Of a stretch of DNA of 10,798 nucleotides, positions 9,340-10,798 are shown piece after piece (the stretch's first letter is position 1; each line of letters opens with the position of its first letter). The DNA is from Gammaproteobacteria bacterium (GTDB taxonomy: Bacteria; Pseudomonadota; Gammaproteobacteria; Thiohalorhabdales; Thiohalorhabdaceae). The DNA lies in contig JAHEOG010000036.1 of assembly GCA_018609925.1 (NCBI GenBank), positions 1-10,798 of the forward strand. The letters run 5' to 3'. The position numbers were made by a program, and so were the translations under genes. Below the pieces are notes generated by a model. The model saw nothing but the letters and a program-made list of their open reading frames with translations, did not search any database and was not told the DNA's origin.

Positions 9340-9525
9340 CCTAAAAATGATCCGAACAGGGGCTGCGCGAGAGTCCTTCCGATGGAACCAAAATCCCCTG
9401 TGCTTCGTCCTAGTGGTTGCGCCCCCGAGGTTCCGGCGCGAATAACCAGACCGATTTAGGGCCGCAAGGCCCGGTGGAGCGGTGTCCGGTTTCCCCCCCC
9501 TTTTCCCGGCCCGCTCCATTTTTTT
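9340..9525 (+). ncRNA. candidate structured small RNA or attenuator leader, family not recognised
   Basis: This stretch runs from the inferred start of the strong promoter to the T-tract of the first terminator, about 186 bases, with no convincing gene. Several stems can be drawn. Stem A pairs ACAGGGG (9356-9362) with CCCCTGT (9395-9401). Stem B pairs TGGTTGCGCC (9414-9423) with GGCGC (9435-9439) and AACCA (9444-9448), with GAAT bulged. Hairpin D is GGGCC-GCAA-GGCCC (9459-9472), closed by a GNRA tetraloop. Stem C pairs AACC (9444-9447) with GGTT (9488-9491) and ACCG (9450-9453) with CGGT (9480-9483). Stem C cannot coexist with stem B or with the first terminator, which is the logic of an attenuator or riboswitch. 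It does not look like 6S, SRP, RNase P or tmRNA. GC-rich DNA forms chance stems easily, so function is inference; the promoter and terminators are the firmer evidence. Confidence 0.45.
9476..9525 (+). terminator. intrinsic terminator T1, long stem with T7 tract
   Basis: GGAGCGG (9476-9482) pairs perfectly with CCGCTCC (9511-9517). The helix can be extended inward by CCGG (9486-9489) with CCGG (9506-9509) across a small internal loop. A pyrimidine-only loop with eight consecutive C residues (9493-9500) caps it. It is followed by A and seven T residues (9519-9525). The 5' arm overlaps the alternative stem C, so formation could be conditional. Confidence 0.65.
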
Positions 9526-9527
9526 GC

Positions 9528-9560
9528 CGCCGGAGCCCCCTGCTCCGGCGTTCTTATTTT
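9528..9560 (+). terminator. intrinsic terminator T2
   Basis: A perfect 9-bp stem CGCCGGAGC (9528-9536) / GCTCCGGCG (9542-9550) with a 5-base loop CCCCT is followed by TTCTTATTTT (9551-9560). This is a textbook plus-strand Rho-independent terminator, only 2 bases after the T-tract of T1. It ends the transcript from the 9304 promoter, or a uvrA read-through transcript, before apaH. Confidence 0.85.
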
Positions 9561-9667
9561 GGCCCCACCGTTTCCCCGCTCCGGGAACCTTCCCGCAGAG
9601 TCGGCGTCCCACCCGGACGCCGATGGGGCCGTACGTCACGGTGGCAATCGAGGACCGGAGTCCGCCG
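9561..9667 (+). promoter_or_regulatory. structured region in front of apaH, possible leader fold hiding the ribosome binding site
   Basis: GGCCCCA (9561-9567) pairs with TGGGGCC (9624-9630) and encloses two hairpins: CGGGA/TCCCG (9582-9586, 9591-9595) and a perfect 9-bp stem TCGGCGTCC/GGACGCCGA (9601-9609, 9615-9623). The latter abuts the outer stem, giving a three-way-junction-like fold. Further on, CGGTGG (9639-9644) can pair with CCGCCG (9662-9667), or GGAC (9652-9655) with GTCC (9660-9663). Either places the GGAG (9657-9660) before the apaH ATG in or next to a stem. There is no obvious promoter here. Translational control of apaH is a hypothesis. Confidence 0.35.
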
Positions 9668-9668
9668 A

Positions 9669-10496
9669 ATGGCGACCTACGCGATCGGCGACATCCAAGG
9701 CTGCGCAACGGAGCTGGAAGCCCTGCTGGAGCGCGCGGGCTTCGATCCGGCTGCGGACCGGCTATGGCTGGTGGGGGATCTGGTCAACCGAGGACCCGGC
9801 TCGGCCGAGGTCCTGCGCCGCTTGCGCGGGCTGGGCCCAGCGGTCCGGCCGGTTCTGGGGAACCACGACATCCACCTGCTTGCTCTCGTCCTTGGGGGCC
9901 TCCCACCCCAGGGAAAGGACACCGCGGTAGAGGTTCGGGAAGCCCCGGACGCCGAGGAGCTGATCGATTGGCTGCGCCACCAGCCCCTCTTCCACTGGGA
10001 TCAGGACATCGGCTGGGCCATGGTCCACGCCGGCCTGCACCCCCACTGGGACCTGGCCGAAACCCGGCACCGGGCCCGCGCGGTGGAGGCCTTCCTGCAG
10101 GGGCCGAACGGTCCGGGGCTGGCAGCGAGCCTCTCGGCCGATCCCCTGCCGAAACGGGATCCGGATCCCCGGGAGCAATGGCAGTGGCTGCGGTTCAGCG
10201 CGGCTGTCCTGACCAGGACCCGATACTGCACCGCGGAGGGGGAATTCTTCTGGGGGGGCACACCCCCGGAGGGCCGGGGATTCCGACCCTGGCACGCTCA
10301 CCCGGACCGGGGCACCCGAACGACACCGATCGTCTACGGGCACTGGGCGGCCCAGGGCCTGCACCGGGGGAAGGCCACCCTGGGACTGGATTCGGGCTGC
10401 ATCTGGGGCGGATCCCTCACGGCGGCCCGTCTGGACAGTAGGCCCGCCAGACTCGTCCAGGTGGACTGCCCCGGTTACTGGACCCCCGGCGATTAG
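9669..10496 (+). CDS. apaH: symmetrical bis(5'-nucleosyl)-tetraphosphatase ApaH
   Basis: ApaH cleaves Ap4A symmetrically to two ADP, and in E. coli it also removes Np4 caps from RNA 5' ends. The 275-residue protein has the calcineurin-like metallophosphatase motifs in order: GDIQGC (7-12), GDLVNRGP (36-43), GNHD (64-67), HAG (120-122) and GHW (224-226). The family signature LDSGCIWGG follows at 240-248. Length is normal. ATG at 9669-9671 was chosen because the protein then begins MATYAIGDIQG, the standard ApaH start, with GGAG 8 bases upstream; in-frame sequence further up runs through the terminators and is not coding. The common partners ksgA and apaG are absent. The gene stands alone after a structured non-coding region, facing a small membrane-protein gene. 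Confidence 0.97.
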   Translation: MATYAIGDIQGCATELEALLERAGFDPAADRLWLVGDLVNRGPGSAEVLRRLRGLGPAVRPVLGNHDIHLLALVLGGLPPQGKDTAVEVREAPDAEELIDWLRHQPLFHWDQDIGWAMVHAGLHPHWDLAETRHRARAVEAFLQGPNGPGLAASLSADPLPKRDPDPREQWQWLRFSAAVLTRTRYCTAEGEFFWGGTPPEGRGFRPWHAHPDRGTRTTPIVYGHWAAQGLHRGKATLGLDSGCIWGGSLTAARLDSRPARLVQVDCPGYWTPGD

Positions 10497-10497
10497 G

Positions 10498-10725
10498 CTA
10501 GAGGAGGTCTCGGCGGAAGCGGGCGCGCATCATCAGGACCCAAACCCCGGCCGCGCCAAACAAGGCGCTGGACACGAAGATCACGGGCGAGTCCACGATG
10601 AAGACCAGCGCCACCGCGACAACCAGGTAGACAATGGGCAGGGCCTCGTAGATAGGACCCGGGATGGAGCCATCTTCGGGAAGGAGCCCGTTGGGGCTGT
10701 AGCGGGCCGGGGGACGCTGAGCCAT
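10498..10725 (-). CDS. small two-helix membrane protein of unknown function
   Basis: I do not recognise this 75-residue protein. Its first third is a polar, proline-rich segment (ARYSPNGLLPEDGSIPGPIYEALP). Two hydrophobic helices follow at about residues 30-45 and 47-65, separated by a short turn with an aspartate (VDSP). The end is strongly basic (RARFRRDLL). A positive C-terminal tail usually faces the cytoplasm, so both ends are probably inside; this is inference. The ATG at 10723-10725 has a good GGGAGGAG ribosome binding site 8 bases upstream, which together with the clear helices supports a real gene. It converges on apaH with one base between the stop codons and no terminator between them, so the two transcripts probably overlap. 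The 73 bases upstream to the window end show no clear promoter or gene. Confidence 0.75.
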   Translation of the reverse strand: MAQRPPARYSPNGLLPEDGSIPGPIYEALPIVYLVVAVALVFIVDSPVIFVSSALFGAAGVWVLMMRARFRRDLL

Positions 10726-10798
10726 GGGCTACACTCCTCCCTGGCTGTCATGCTTTTTGGCTGCCATGGAAGGGATCGGGAAAGGGTTCCTCCCGGCA

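Noticed and set aside
9411..9448. tRNA-like pieces (AGTGGTT, GGTTC) in the candidate RNA
   Set aside because: No acceptor stem, anticodon arm or CCA end can be arranged; the pieces are explained better by stem B.
9459..9492. Short resemblance to the CGGTGGAGC region of 16S rRNA
   Set aside because: Only about nine bases match exactly and the surroundings do not, so it is not an rRNA fragment and is probably coincidence.
9417..9668. 84-residue N-terminal extension of ApaH in frame
   Set aside because: The added residues are low-complexity and read through both terminators. ApaH proteins normally begin at the GDIQGC strand, and the ATG at 9669 has a ribosome binding site.

Overview
The window is a GC-rich, densely coded chromosomal segment, most likely from a gammaproteobacterium. 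The layout is typical of that class: aspS–yebC–ruvC–ruvA in one run, a YajR-type transporter next to ssb, a divergent uvrA, and a symmetrical ApaH. The aspartyl-tRNA synthetase closely resembles Pseudomonas-type enzymes. A high-GC Chromatiales/Ectothiorhodospiraceae-like lineage would fit, but this placement is inference.

Left part, minus strand, read from about 6305 down to 1: yajR-like MFS transporter, ssb, aspS, an alpha/beta-hydrolase, yebC, ruvC, and ruvA, which is cut by the window edge. The genes are tightly packed. aspS and the hydrolase overlap by 4 bp if the hydrolase starts at CTG. ruvC and ruvA overlap by 4 bp (GTGA). Gaps elsewhere are about 30–120 bp. A plausible promoter precedes aspS. 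This block combines genome maintenance (SSB, RuvC, RuvA) with translation (AspRS, YebC).

Centre and right, plus strand: uvrA (nucleotide excision repair damage sensor) diverges from yajR across a 98-bp gap with a good promoter and no visible LexA box. Next comes the longest non-coding stretch, 9254–9668, and then apaH (Ap4A hydrolase). A small two-helix membrane protein runs convergently and ends 1 bp from the apaH stop.

The 9254–9668 gap is the part that ordinary annotation does not explain. It holds a strong sigma-70-type promoter (perfect TTGACA, 18-bp spacer, TATGCT). About 190 bases follow that can fold into several stems, including an arrangement in which an antiterminator-like stem excludes a terminator. 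Two consecutive intrinsic terminators with T-tracts come next, then a compact three-way-junction-like fold just before the apaH ribosome binding site. It could be an independent small RNA or an attenuator/riboswitch-like leader for apaH. I do not recognise it as a known RNA family. All other genes are conserved housekeeping genes of normal length, so most of the window is ordinary.
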